Source: Lachnospiraceae bacterium (GTDB lineage Bacteria > Bacillota > Clostridia > Lachnospirales > Lachnospiraceae). From it: 38,266 nt of DNA. This document shows, piece after piece, positions 25,880-33,460 of the stretch; position 1 is the first letter of the stretch, and every line of letters starts with the position of its first letter. Made by a program: the position numbers and the translations under genes. The stretch is taken from assembly GCA_017623215.1 (NCBI GenBank), contig JAGAPO010000025.1, forward strand, positions 1 through 38,266, read 5' to 3'. Under the pieces are notes generated by a model that searched no databases, was not told the DNA's origin, and saw only the letters and a program-made list of their open reading frames with translations.

Positions 25880-25920
25880 CGAACATAAGTTTTGCATTTT
25901 CCCTGAGAGTATGATATAAT
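25880..25920 (+). promoter_or_regulatory. lexA promoter with overlapping LexA box 5
   Basis: TTGCAT (25892-25897), a 17-base spacer and TATAAT (25915-25920) form a sigma-A promoter. CGAACATAAGTTTT (25880-25893) is a LexA box overlapping the -35, as expected for lexA autorepression. Confidence 0.85.
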
Positions 25921-26010
25921 AAGATCAGACGTAATACTGACTATTCCCAGCGCGGAAGAGGAACACACCTGTCTATGACGGATACAATATGATTGAATGG
26001 AGGTCTACAT

Positions 26011-26625
26011 ATGAGTTATGGTAAGATAAGCGCGAAACAAAAAGAGATACTGGAATACTTAAAAGCCCAGATTGTCAGTAAAGGATATCCGCCGGCCGTG
26101 CGCGAGATATGCGAAGCGGTACATTTGAAGTCAACATCATCCGTACACTCTCACCTTGAGACGTTAGAGAAGAACGGGTATATCCGAAGAGATCCATCGA
26201 AGCCGAGAGCAATCGAGATTATAGATGATAATTTTAACCTGGTAAGGCGCGAGATGGTGCAGGTGCCGATTGTCGGAACCGTTACGGCCGGTCAGCCGAT
26301 TCTTGCTGTTGAGAATATCGAGGGATACTTTCCGATTCCGGTAGAATACATGCCCAACCAGGAGACCTTTATGCTCACTGTAAAGGGCGAAAGCATGATT
26401 AATGCAGGTATTTTCAGCGGAGACAAGATACTGGTTAAGAAGCAGCCGACTGCGAATAACGGTGATTATGTAGTGGCATTGATTGAGGATTCCGTTACGG
26501 TAAAGACCTTTTATAAAGAGAACGGCTACTATCGTCTTCAGCCCGAGAATGACACAATGGATCCCATTATTGTAACCAATGTAGAGATTCTTGGTAAGGT
26601 AATCGGACTCTTCCGAATGTTTTGA
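26011..26625 (+). CDS. lexA: SOS response repressor LexA
   Basis: A 204-residue LexA. The winged HTH covers residues 1-70 (KISAKQKEILEYLK, YPPAVREICEAVHLKSTSSVHSHL). The autocleavage bond is Ala93-Gly94 in VTAGQPI, and the catalytic dyad is Ser128 (GESMINAGI) and Lys165 (VTVKTFY). RecA-stimulated self-cleavage lifts repression of SOS genes. The start is ATG 26011, with GGAGG 7 bases upstream; a TTG 18 bases earlier is not supported. All catalytic residues are in place, so the regulator should be functional. A leader of about 85 bases separates the promoter from the start. Confidence 0.98.
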   Translation: MSYGKISAKQKEILEYLKAQIVSKGYPPAVREICEAVHLKSTSSVHSHLETLEKNGYIRRDPSKPRAIEIIDDNFNLVRREMVQVPIVGTVTAGQPILAVENIEGYFPIPVEYMPNQETFMLTVKGESMINAGIFSGDKILVKKQPTANNGDYVVALIEDSVTVKTFYKENGYYRLQPENDTMDPIIVTNVEILGKVIGLFRMF

Positions 26626-26626
26626 T

Positions 26627-26659
26627 CATTCCGTTCAAGGCAGACAGCATAACGGAATG
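26627..26659. repeat. 9-bp inverted repeat after lexA
   Basis: CATTCCGTT and AACGGAATG flank a 15-base loop, starting two bases after the lexA stop codon. No T run follows on either strand, so it is at best a weak terminator or a 3' end stabiliser. Confidence 0.55.
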
Positions 26660-26685
26660 AATAGCAACAAGGAATAAGCAGCAAA

Positions 26686-26731
26686 GCGGAACAGCAAAAA
26701 AGCAGAACAGCAAAAAGCAGAACAGCAAAAA
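26686..26731. repeat. Three 15-16 bp tandem repeats
   Basis: Three head-to-tail copies of GCAGAACAGCAAAAA: 26686-26701 (16 bases, one G variant and an extra A), 26702-26716 and 26717-26731. The last copy supplies the A run that becomes the T tract of the minus-strand terminator next to it. Confidence 0.85.
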
Positions 26732-26818
26732 GGCTGCTGCAGACCATCGAAGTCCCGGAAGGGTTATCCGATGACGGATACCAACCTCCCAGGAATCCTG
26801 TATGGCTGCAGCAGCCTT
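26730..26818 (-). terminator. Long structured terminator hairpin after rsfS
   Basis: On the minus strand AAGGCTGCTGCAG and CTGCAGCAGCCTT form a perfect 13-bp outer stem, beginning 12 bases after the rsfS stop and ending in a T tract. The 63 bases between fold further: CCAT/ATGG, then CCTGGGAGG/CCTTCCGGG (9 pairs with wobbles), then ATCCG/CGGAT around a TCAT loop. The result is a hairpin of about 89 bases, much longer than an ordinary terminator. It should end the obgE-rsfS operon and may be a stable RNA in its own right. Confidence 0.8.
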
Positions 26819-26829
26819 AATGATTGCTG

Positions 26830-27189
26830 TCAGGCGTTCAGGTCATTTCTCTCAACCTGTCTGCAGTCTCTCCAGATACGCTCCAGATCATAGAACAGAC
26901 GGTCTTCCTTCGAGAACACGTGTACGACGATATCGCCGTAATCCATCAGTACCCAGCCGGAGGAATGAATGCCCTCGATGCGCTTTGCATGATAGCCTGC
27001 GCGGCCGAGCTTCTCTTCTACTTCACCGACCATTGCCTCCACCTGGGAGGAACTGGTACCATTTGCAATAATAAAGTAATCTGCGATTACACTGATTTTG
27101 CCGATTTCAATCACCCTGATGTCTTCTGCCTTTTTAGAATCCAGTGCATCATAGGCGATTCTGGCCATTTCGATTGATTGATTCTGCAT
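26830..27189 (-). CDS. rsfS: Ribosome silencing factor RsfS
   Basis: A 119-residue RsfS/YbeB/Iojap protein. It binds ribosomal protein L14 and blocks joining of 30S and 50S subunits under poor growth. Family motifs are KAEDIRVIEIGKISVIADYFIIANGTSSSQVEAM (conserved core about residues 20-52) and the C-terminal GWVLMDYGDIVVHVF. I chose ATG 27189, with GGGAG 7 bases upstream; an in-frame start 39 bases earlier is not supported. It closes the obgE-yhbY-nadD-yqeK-rsfS run, 91 bases after yqeK. A small gap with no gene separates it from yqeK; the LytR-type gene found there in some relatives is absent. Confidence 0.95.
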   Translation of the reverse strand: MQNQSIEMARIAYDALDSKKAEDIRVIEIGKISVIADYFIIANGTSSSQVEAMVGEVEEKLGRAGYHAKRIEGIHSSGWVLMDYGDIVVHVFSKEDRLFYDLERIWRDCRQVERNDLNA

Positions 27190-27280
27190 AATAACTCTCC
27201 CTTCCTGCCTGAAGTCGGAAAGACGCACCTCCCTCTGTCAGGCATAGTATTGTCTCAACGGAATTCGTCAGGATTTCCGG

Positions 27281-27874
27281 TTATTCGTTATTGGGTGCCG
27301 CTATCTGTGCATAATACTGCAAGGTCTTCTCGGTCTCCGGATCGGTCGGAGTATTCTCCGATTTTAAATAATCAAGCGTGTTCCAGGCTACCATATATAC
27401 GGCGCGATCCAGGTCAGTAAAGCAAAGCTTTCGAATCTCGTCCAGAGACGGCTTTGCGGGCTGATTTCTCATCGGTTCGATGTAATCGGCCAGATAAATA
27501 ATCTTCTCAAGCACAGTCATCTCAGGCCGGCCGGTTGTGTGCCAGGTGATCGCTGATAGGATGCCCTCATCCTTTACGCCATATTCTTTCTTTGCATAAT
27601 AAGCTCCGAGCTTTGCGTGAAGCAAGGATGGATGCTTCTGCTCGATTTCGCTGACCGGCAGATTGTGCCGGATGCATTCGGCCAACTGCTCCTCGGCCGT
27701 AAGATACTTGGCGCAGTCGTGCAGCAATCCCGCAACGAGTGCGCGCGTCTGATTCTCGCCAAAGATAAGCGCCATATCGGCTGCGGTATAGGCGACGCCA
27801 ACCGTATGCCAAAACCGTTTTTTGGGCAGTACCTTGCGAACCTTGCTGCCAATTTCTATCATGTCATATTCCAT
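27281..27874 (-). CDS. yqeK: YqeK-family HD phosphohydrolase
   Basis: A 197-residue HD-domain protein of the YqeK family, which hydrolyses diadenosine tetraphosphate symmetrically to two ADP. Metal-binding residues include the first His in KRFWHTVGVAYTA, the HD pair in GLLHDCAKYL, and later histidines in HPSLLHAKLGA and AITWHTTGRPEM, with the Asp in IIYLADYIEP. The start is ATG 27874, with GGAG 6 bases upstream; the TTG four codons earlier is less likely. It follows nadD by 19 bases, the normal arrangement in Firmicutes. Confidence 0.94.
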   Translation of the reverse strand: MEYDMIEIGSKVRKVLPKKRFWHTVGVAYTAADMALIFGENQTRALVAGLLHDCAKYLTAEEQLAECIRHNLPVSEIEQKHPSLLHAKLGAYYAKKEYGVKDEGILSAITWHTTGRPEMTVLEKIIYLADYIEPMRNQPAKPSLDEIRKLCFTDLDRAVYMVAWNTLDYLKSENTPTDPETEKTLQYYAQIAAPNNE

Positions 27875-27893
27875 ATCTAACTCCAATCACCGT

Positions 27894-28523
27894 CTAACCC
27901 TGGGACGGTTCCAAAGAAGTCTGCCGATAAAGACCATGCTCCAGGATATAGCGTCTGACCGGTTCCGGCGTCAGGTATCGGATTGAGCGGCCCGCCATGC
28001 ACCGCTCCCGGATATCATGGGAGGAAATCTCAATGTTCGGAACCAGAAGAAGCCTCACATCGGCATTGTATGTGCGGTTTAAATGCGCAATCTGTTCTTT
28101 GGCGCGCGCAAGAGACATTCCGTCCCGTTCCGCAGCGAGGACGCAGGCAAGCTGTAAAATGGTCTCGGGTCTTCTCCAGCTTTCAAACTGCATGAGCGAA
28201 TCTCCGCCGATAATAAAACAGAACTGCGTATCAGGCTCTCTGGAAGTCAGAATCTCCAGAGTATCCGCGGTGTACGTGTATCCTTCGCGCTCTAACTCTT
28301 CACCGGAAAATACAAAATGCGGGTTATCCGCAATCGCAAGCCGGACCATCTCGGCGCGGTGAGCTTCATCAATGATAAAAAGCTCACGTTTGTGCGGCGG
28401 ATTCTTTGAGGGCATGAACAGCACCTCGTCGAGATCGAACTGATTGTATGCGCTTTCTGCAAGCAGGAGGTGTCCGTAATGAATCGGATTAAAGGTGCCT
28501 CCCATTATGCCTGTCTTTTTCAT
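27894..28523 (-). CDS. nadD: Nicotinate-nucleotide adenylyltransferase
   Basis: A 209-residue NadD. It joins nicotinic acid mononucleotide with ATP to give deamido-NAD in NAD synthesis. The nucleotidyltransferase signature GGTFNPIHYGHLLLAE lies at about residues 7-22, and the second motif ISSHDIRER is near residue 170, in place of the usual ISSTxIR. Substrate-recognition segments FMPSKNPPHKR and GGDSLMQFESWRRPE are present. ATG 28523 is chosen as the start because it begins the Rossmann strand KKTGIMGG. The ribosome site is weak (GAG, 8 bases upstream). An N-terminal extension of 15 residues would be unusual for the family. Confidence 0.96.
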   Translation of the reverse strand: MKKTGIMGGTFNPIHYGHLLLAESAYNQFDLDEVLFMPSKNPPHKRELFIIDEAHRAEMVRLAIADNPHFVFSGEELEREGYTYTADTLEILTSREPDTQFCFIIGGDSLMQFESWRRPETILQLACVLAAERDGMSLARAKEQIAHLNRTYNADVRLLLVPNIEISSHDIRERCMAGRSIRYLTPEPVRRYILEHGLYRQTSLEPSQG

Positions 28524-28579
28524 ACCAATTCTCAAACCTTTCTGAAACGGCAGACTGGCTGCAGCCATAAGCCGCAGGG

Positions 28580-28891
28580 CTAGTTATTCTTCTTTTTATC
28601 GACTGGAAGCTCGATCCTTTTGTGTTCCTTCGACTCACGGTACAGTACGATCTTCTTACCGATTACCTGAACCAGCTCCGAACGGGTACGTTCTGCAGCC
28701 ATGATTCCGAGCTCCTTCGGATCATCCAGACAATTATTGAGTACCGCAATCTTAATTAGCTCTCTTGCCTCAAGCGCCTCGTTAATTCCCTTGGTAATCT
28801 CCGGCGTAAGGCTGGACTTGCCGATCTGATAGATCGCGTCGATATTCATCGCAAGGCCCTTAAGATATGCTCTCTGTTTTGTAGTAAGCAT
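28580..28891 (-). CDS. YhbY family RNA-binding protein (CRM domain)
   Basis: A 103-residue single CRM-domain protein of the YhbY type, which associates with pre-50S ribosomal particles. The conserved start LTTKQRAYLKGLAMNI, the GxxG-like IYQIGKSSLTPEI, and the C-terminal VIGKKIVLYRESK are all present. ATG 28891 has GAGGTG 4-6 bases upstream, and an in-frame extension of 16 residues is rejected. It lies between obgE and nadD, consistent with a ribosome-assembly operon. Confidence 0.93.
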   Translation of the reverse strand: MLTTKQRAYLKGLAMNIDAIYQIGKSSLTPEITKGINEALEARELIKIAVLNNCLDDPKELGIMAAERTRSELVQVIGKKIVLYRESKEHKRIELPVDKKKNN

Positions 28892-28948
28892 GTAACACCT
28901 CATTCCTGCCCGCAGCCCGCCAACCGGGCTGTCAGGCATAAAATTTCT

Positions 28949-30238
28949 TTATTTGTAATAGTCGAACACCAGTCCGTACATACGAACAGTGTCACCATCT
29001 TTAATTCCTCTTGCCTCCAGCTCTTCCAAAATACCGTTATTCTTCAGAAAATTCTGGAAGAACTCAAAGCCCTTCTCGGAATCCAGATTCGTATAACCGA
29101 GCATACGTTCGATACGGGGACCTTCCACGACGAACACTCCCTCTTCGTCCACCTCGACGGTGTACGGCTCGTCGAATACTGGAATCTCGTTCTCAGGGAA
29201 ATACTCCTGCTCGAAGACGATCGGCTCCACGTCGATTGTCTTTAAAAGACCGCTGACATAATCAAGCAGCTCTTTAACACCCTCACGGCTGACTGCAGAG
29301 ATCGGAAATACTTTGATTCCCTTCGGTTCAAACGCTTCCTTTAAGCGATTTAACGCTTCCTCACGTTCTTCCCCATACAGCACATCCAGCTTATTTGCAG
29401 CGATAACCTGAGGCTTGTCCGCGAGCGAAGCGGCGTAATTCACGAGCTCGGAATTAATCTTCTCAATATCGTCAACCGGATCGCGTCCTTCTGTCGAAGC
29501 AGCGTCCACTACATGAATCAGAACTCGCGTTCGTTCAATATGCTTTAGGAATTCATGACCAAGGCCAACGCCCTCCGACGCACCCTCAATCAGACCAGGA
29601 ATATCCGCCATCACGAAGCCGCGGCTTCCTTCCATATCGACAACGCCAAGAACCGGATTCAGCGTTGTAAAGTGATAATTCGCAATCTTCGGTCTTGCAT
29701 TGGTTACGCAGGAGATCAGCGTCGATTTGCCGACATTCGGGAAACCGACCAATCCAACGTCCGCGATCATCTTAAGCTCCAGCGTAACATTCAGCTCTCT
29801 TCCGCTCTGGCCCGGCTGTGCGTACTTTGGAACCTGCATGGTCGGAGTCGCATAGTGCTGGTTGCCCTTGCCGCCGCGTCCGCCCTTTAATACCGTCACT
29901 CTGCGGTTATCATGGGACATATCCGCGATAACCTTGCCGCTCTCGGTCTCCTTAATTACCGTTCCTTCCGGAACCTTAACGACCAGATCCGCGCCGTCCC
30001 TGCCGCTGCAGCGCTTCTTACCGCCGTTCTCGCCGTCACCGGCACAATATTTGCGGATATAACGGAAATCATTCAGCGTATTCAATCCGTCATCCACTTC
30101 AAATATCAGGTCGCCGCCCTTGCCGCCGTCGCCGCCGTCCGGACCGCCCGCCGCAACGAACATCTCTCTGCGGAAGCTGACATGCCCGTCGCCGCCCTTG
30201 CCGGAGCGGATATAGATTTTTGCACTGTCTGCAAACAT
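28949..30238 (-). CDS. obg: GTPase Obg (CgtA)
   Basis: A 429-residue Obg GTPase required for 50S assembly and linked to stringent response. The glycine-rich Obg fold lies at residues 1-158 (FRREMFVAAGGPDGGDGGKGG). The G domain has G1 GFPNVGKS at 165-172, the TTLNPVLG switch, G3 DIPGLIEGA and G4 NKLD. A C-terminal OCT domain (about 355-425) is present, as usual in Gram-positive Obg. AGGAGGTGA lies about 7 bases before the ATG. It is the first gene of the obg-yhbY-nadD-yqeK-rsfS run. An intrinsic terminator separates it from rpmA, so it needs its own promoter, which I could not locate clearly. Confidence 0.98.
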   Translation of the reverse strand: MFADSAKIYIRSGKGGDGHVSFRREMFVAAGGPDGGDGGKGGDLIFEVDDGLNTLNDFRYIRKYCAGDGENGGKKRCSGRDGADLVVKVPEGTVIKETESGKVIADMSHDNRRVTVLKGGRGGKGNQHYATPTMQVPKYAQPGQSGRELNVTLELKMIADVGLVGFPNVGKSTLISCVTNARPKIANYHFTTLNPVLGVVDMEGSRGFVMADIPGLIEGASEGVGLGHEFLKHIERTRVLIHVVDAASTEGRDPVDDIEKINSELVNYAASLADKPQVIAANKLDVLYGEEREEALNRLKEAFEPKGIKVFPISAVSREGVKELLDYVSGLLKTIDVEPIVFEQEYFPENEIPVFDEPYTVEVDEEGVFVVEGPRIERMLGYTNLDSEKGFEFFQNFLKNNGILEELEARGIKDGDTVRMYGLVFDYYK

Positions 30239-30293
30239 AGCAGTTCACCTCCTAATTGCAGTATAATTAAAAGTTGTAAAGAAATTCTCCGTA

Positions 30294-30340
30294 AAGTAAA
30301 AATAACCCCAAATTCAAGATATTATCCTGAAATTCGGGGT
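30294..30340 (-). terminator. Intrinsic terminator of the rplU-prp-rpmA operon
   Basis: On the minus strand ACCCCGAATTTCAGGA pairs with TCTTGAATTTGGGGT around TAATA, with one bulge and one wobble, followed by TATTTTTAC. It begins 14 bases past the rpmA stop codon. Confidence 0.88.
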
Positions 30341-30353
30341 CAAAATTCCATGT

Positions 30354-30638
30354 TTACTGCTCTACAGGATGAACGCTGGCCTGAGTCTTATCTCTGCCTT
30401 TTCTCTCGAATCTTAAAACACCGTCAACCAGAGCAAATAATGTATCATCACCGCCGATACCTACGTTAACACCGGGATGAATCTTTGTTCCACGCTGTCT
30501 GTAAAGAATGTTACCAGCCTTAACAAACTGACCGTCCGCTCTCTTTGCGCCTAAACGCTTGGACTCGGAATCTCTGCCGTTCTTGGTGGAACCAACACCC
30601 TTTTTATGAGCAAAAAACTGAAGGTTCAACTTTAACAT
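30354..30638 (-). CDS. rpmA: 50S ribosomal protein L27 with cleavable N-terminal extension
   Basis: A 94-residue L27 with the Firmicutes-type N-terminal extension MLKLNLQFF, followed by [17 protein letters not shown]. In S. aureus the protease Prp cuts after the second Phe (here F9 | A10) to expose the mature N-terminus, which reaches the peptidyl-transferase centre. The Prp gene lies directly upstream, so the cleavage system is intact. GGAGGTG within the end of prp serves as ribosome site. Highly conserved ribosomal protein. Confidence 0.99.
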   Translation of the reverse strand: MLKLNLQFFAHKKGVGSTKNGRDSESKRLGAKRADGQFVKAGNILYRQRGTKIHPGVNVGIGGDDTLFALVDGVLRFERKGRDKTQASVHPVEQ

Positions 30639-30641
30639 AAC

Positions 30642-30968
30642 CTACACCTCCTTGGCTTGAAATCTGATATATTTCGTTCCATATTCTTCCTGAATTCCGG
30701 ACAGACCAAGCATTAAAGTCTTTAACAAAAGCTCTGTCTCAGGGGTCATATCAGAAAGAATCCTGAAGTCTATCAAACCCTTTTCTTCGTCCTCTTCATA
30801 TTGAAAAGTATCCTCCGTAAAAGATTCGACAGCATTGATGGTATTCAGAACCAGAACCGATGCCGCTGCACATACAATATCACTGCCTCGTCTTGCGAAG
30901 CCTGCATGTCCGCTTACCGAAAATCCGGTCATCTTCCCATCTTTCGTATATACGGATACCGTAATCAT
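30642..30968 (-). CDS. prp: Ribosomal-processing cysteine protease Prp
   Basis: A 108-residue Prp (YsxB family). The catalytic dyad is His21 in SGHAGFARRGSDIVC and Cys33 in the same segment, spaced as in S. aureus Prp. It removes the N-terminal extension of L27. It sits between rplU and rpmA, with gaps of 5 and 3 bases, the canonical order. Its own ribosome site is poor (TAAGAACC), so translation is probably coupled to rplU. Confidence 0.97.
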   Translation of the reverse strand: MITVSVYTKDGKMTGFSVSGHAGFARRGSDIVCAAASVLVLNTINAVESFTEDTFQYEEDEEKGLIDFRILSDMTPETELLLKTLMLGLSGIQEEYGTKYIRFQAKEV

Positions 30969-30973
30969 GGTTC

Positions 30974-31282
30974 TTATGCGTTGATCTTCTCGATCTTCAC
31001 TGCAGTATAAATCTGTCTGTGACCATTCTTCTTGTGGTAGCCGGTCTTTCTCTTATACTTGTAAACAATAACCTTCTTACCCTTGCCTTCTTCCACAACG
31101 GTCGCGGATACACTGGCTCCAGCTACGGTAGGGTTACCTGCCTTTAACTCTCCGTTGTTAACAACGAGAACCTGATCGAAAGTAACTGTCTCACCAGCTG
31201 CTGCACCAAGTCTCTCAACCTTAATGATATCGCCTTCGGATACTTTGTACTGTTTACCACCTGTTGCTATAATCGCGTACAT
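30974..31282 (-). CDS. rplU: 50S ribosomal protein L21
   Basis: A 102-residue L21, normal length. It starts [18 protein letters not shown] and carries the conserved C-terminal [17 protein letters not shown] segment. ATG 31282 is preceded by GAGGAGGTG 3-5 bases upstream; an in-frame upstream extension of 24 residues in the leader RNA is rejected. First gene of the rplU-prp-rpmA operon, expressed from the promoter at 31403-31431. Confidence 0.99.
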   Translation of the reverse strand: MYAIIATGGKQYKVSEGDIIKVERLGAAAGETVTFDQVLVVNNGELKAGNPTVAGASVSATVVEEGKGKKVIVYKYKRKTGYHKKNGHRQIYTAVKIEKINA

Positions 31283-31397
31283 ATGGCACCTCCTCTTATC
31301 ATTACTCGCCAGCTGTGGTGCCCGTCTCTGCTTTTGGCAGGATCGGAACTTCACGAACCTCGCTGTGCGGCACTATAGCGCAGACTTACCGCGCACT
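31283..31397 (-). ncRNA. Probable ribosomal protein L21 leader RNA
   Basis: A 5' untranslated region of about 115 bases between the promoter and rplU. It contains several possible small helices, such as GTGCG/CGCAC near the 5' end and CTGC/GCAG near the middle, and purine-rich stretches such as GTTCCGATCC. Firmicutes rplU operons commonly carry an autoregulatory L21 leader in this place. I base the call on position and size; I could not verify the full consensus by eye. Confidence 0.6.
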
Positions 31398-31402
31398 TGA
31401 TT

Positions 31403-31431
31403 ACTTTAACATATCTGCCTGTAAATGTCAA
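31403..31431 (-). promoter_or_regulatory. Promoter of the rplU-prp-rpmA operon
   Basis: On the minus strand a perfect TTGACA (31426-31431), a 17-base spacer and TAAAGT (31403-31408), preceded by TGT as an extended -10. Strong promoter, as expected for ribosomal proteins. It begins 8 bases upstream of the aminotransferase stop, at the end of that gene's 3' region. Confidence 0.88.
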
Positions 31432-31438
31432 TAGGTTT

Positions 31439-32725
31439 TTACTTATTTTCCAGTAATTTATTTACGCTGACCAGCTTGACGCAGAGCACGAACAATTCGG
31501 TTGCCTGTGTCAGCTCTTCCGGAGTCGGGAAGGACGGAGCAATACGGATGTTGGAGTCATGCGGATCCTTATGATAAGGATAGGTCGCACCTGCTGCCGT
31601 CATGATAACACCTGCCTCCTTACACTTCGCGATAATCTCCTTTGCGCAGCCGTCCATTGAGTCAAACGAGATGAAATAACCGCCCTTCGGCTTGATCCAG
31701 CTTCCGATCTCAAGGCCGCCAAGCTCTCTCTCCAGAATGTCAAGAACCGCCTCGAACTTCGGACGAAGGATTGCGGCATGCTTTTTCATATGTTCTACGA
31801 TACCGTTCATATCCTTATAGTAACGAACATGGCGCAGCTGATTCACCTTATCGTGGCCGATGGTCTGAATCGTAAGCTGCTTGCGGATACCGTCGAGATT
31901 GGCCTTGGAAGCCGCGATTGCTGCAACACCGGAGCCGGGGAAGCTGATCTTAGAGGTCGAGCAGAACTTATATACCATATCAGGATTGCCCGCCTTCTCA
32001 CACTCGGCGAGAATCTCGATTAAATAATCCTGATCATCGTCGTATAAATGATGAACGCCGTACGCGTTATCCCAGTAAATACGGAAATCCTTTGCAGCGG
32101 GCTTGAGTCGTGCGAAACGGCGAACGCACTCATCCGAATAGGTGATGCCCTGCGGATTCGAATACTTCGGGACACACCAGATACCCTTGATAGCCTCGTC
32201 TTCGCTGACAAGCTTCTCCACCATATCCATATCAGGGCCTTCGGGAGTCATCGGAACATTAATCATCTCAATTCCGAAATATTCGGTAATCGCGAAATGT
32301 CTGTCATATCCGGGAACCGGGCAGAGGAACTTAACCTTATCGAGCTTGCACCAGGGAGTGCTTCCCATAACGCCATGATGCATGGAGCGGGAAATCGTAT
32401 CGTACATTACGTTCAGGCTGGAGTTGCCGTAGATAATGATATTCTCGGCAGGAACCTCAATCATAGCGCCAAGCAGTTCCTTCGCTTCCTTAATACCATC
32501 CAGAATACCGTAGTTGCGGCAGTCAACGCCCTCTTCACTCTTTAACTCGGAGCTGCTGTTCAGGATGTCCATCATCTCCATGGAAAGATCCAGCTGAGCT
32601 GCGGAAGGCTTACCTCTGGACATATCAAGCTTTAAGCCCTTTGCCTTAACCTTCTCGTACTGTGCTTCCAGGTCCGACTTCAATGCTAACAGTTCTTCTT
32701 TCCTCAGTTCTTTATAAGCAGACAT
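31439..32725 (-). CDS. Aminotransferase class I, aspartate aminotransferase-like (type Ic)
   Basis: A 428-residue fold-type I PLP aminotransferase of the PF12897 group, which includes Corynebacterium AspT. Motifs seen are DMSRGKPS near residue 34, the cofactor-phosphate region YGNSSLN, CVPKYSNPQG, DNAYGVHHLY, the PLP lysine in FCSTSKISFPGSG (about residue 250), and the C-terminal NIRIAPSFP with the substrate-binding Arg. It probably uses aspartate, but the substrate cannot be fixed from sequence. GGAGGG lies 5 bases before the ATG. A 16-bp palindrome sits just upstream. Confidence 0.9.
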   Translation of the reverse strand: MSAYKELRKEELLALKSDLEAQYEKVKAKGLKLDMSRGKPSAAQLDLSMEMMDILNSSSELKSEEGVDCRNYGILDGIKEAKELLGAMIEVPAENIIIYGNSSLNVMYDTISRSMHHGVMGSTPWCKLDKVKFLCPVPGYDRHFAITEYFGIEMINVPMTPEGPDMDMVEKLVSEDEAIKGIWCVPKYSNPQGITYSDECVRRFARLKPAAKDFRIYWDNAYGVHHLYDDDQDYLIEILAECEKAGNPDMVYKFCSTSKISFPGSGVAAIAASKANLDGIRKQLTIQTIGHDKVNQLRHVRYYKDMNGIVEHMKKHAAILRPKFEAVLDILERELGGLEIGSWIKPKGGYFISFDSMDGCAKEIIAKCKEAGVIMTAAGATYPYHKDPHDSNIRIAPSFPTPEELTQATELFVLCVKLVSVNKLLENK

Positions 32726-32749
32726 AAATTCCCTCCATATTCAGTGATA

Positions 32750-32765
32750 CTTTAACTTGTTAAAG
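32750..32765. promoter_or_regulatory. Perfect 16-bp palindrome upstream of the aminotransferase gene
   Basis: CTTTAACTTGTTAAAG: two 7-base arms around TT, centred about 32 bases upstream of the start codon. Position and symmetry suit a dimeric repressor operator. No matching regulator is identified in the window. Confidence 0.55.
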
Positions 32766-32852
32766 CACTAATTTTATTGCTCAATATTGTATTCCAGTTT
32801 TTTTTATTTTGCAAGAGGAAATTTGTGTTTTTTTGTAATTTCGCTCTTATGC

Positions 32853-32879
32853 ATAAAATTTGCCCCTGTCAGGGGCAAA
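32853..32879 (-). terminator. Intrinsic terminator after ybaK
   Basis: On the minus strand TTTGCCCC and GGGGCAAA form a perfect 8-bp stem around a 5-base loop, followed by TTTTAT. It lies about 55 bases past the ybaK stop codon. Confidence 0.8.
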
Positions 32880-32934
32880 AGAAAGTGCCTTATGTCAGCG
32901 GACAAAGCATGGATATGCTCCTATCCGGCACACG

Positions 32935-33402
32935 TCAGGTCAGCGAACATAGGACAGCGCCTACAAAATCCGCTAACGCGGCTGCGTTCACCTTCAGCTG
33001 GCAGCCGCGGACACCGGCACTGATTGTAATCTCCTCGTGTTCCTTCAGGCTTTCATCCATGTAAGTCGGATATTTTTTCTTCATTCCGATCGGAGAACAG
33101 CCGCCGCGGATGTAGCCGGTCAGACCAAGCAGATCCTTGACATGGACCATCTCAATTTTCTTATCTCCGACTGCTGCCGCCGCCTTTTTCAGATTAATCT
33201 CCTGGGCAGCCGGGATGCAGAAGACCATGATTCCCTTCTTCTCCCCCCGGGCAACCAGAGTTTTAAATACCTGCTCAACCGGTACGCCGATCTGCGCGGC
33301 AACGTGTACGCCCGAGAGGTCGTTCTCATCTACTTCATATTCCAGCGCCTGGTAAGGAATCTTTGCCTTATCAAGCTGGCGCATTGCATTTGTCTTGTTC
33401 AT
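32935..33402 (-). CDS. ybaK: Cys-tRNA(Pro)/Cys-tRNA(Cys) deacylase YbaK
   Basis: A 155-residue YbaK/ProX-type trans-editing deacylase. It hydrolyses Cys mischarged on tRNA-Pro. The conserved catalytic-site lysine is Lys47 in QVFKTLVARG. Other family features are IPAAQEINLKKAA, GYIRGGCSPIG, KYPTYMDES and ISAGVRGCQLKV. GGAG lies 8 bases before the ATG. A hairpin sits immediately upstream of the ribosome site. It lies between the RNase G gene and the aminotransferase and probably forms its own short unit or a distal gene of the RNase operon. Confidence 0.95.
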   Translation of the reverse strand: MNKTNAMRQLDKAKIPYQALEYEVDENDLSGVHVAAQIGVPVEQVFKTLVARGEKKGIMVFCIPAAQEINLKKAAAAVGDKKIEMVHVKDLLGLTGYIRGGCSPIGMKKKYPTYMDESLKEHEEITISAGVRGCQLKVNAAALADFVGAVLCSLT

Positions 33403-33418
33403 GATACTATCTCCATTC

Positions 33419-33450
33419 CTGTCAGGAGTATGCGAAGCAATTCCTGACAG
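33419..33450. repeat. Perfect 9-bp hairpin before ybaK
   Basis: CTGTCAGGA and TCCTGACAG flank a 14-base loop in the 69-base gap between the RNase G and ybaK genes. On the minus strand the 3' arm ends only a few bases before the ybaK ribosome site, so it could influence ybaK translation or mark an mRNA cleavage point. Confidence 0.65.
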
Positions 33451-33460
33451 AGCGAATTAT

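Noticed and set aside
30239..30293. Promoter for obg
   Set aside because: TATACT and TTTAAT appear, but without a -35 at suitable distance; left unannotated.
21128..33450. The word CTGTCAGG recurs in several intergenic gaps (near 21130, 27237, 28932, 32867 and 33419)
   Set aside because: Flanking bases differ, the copies have different structural contexts, and eight-base words can recur by chance; not called a repeat family.
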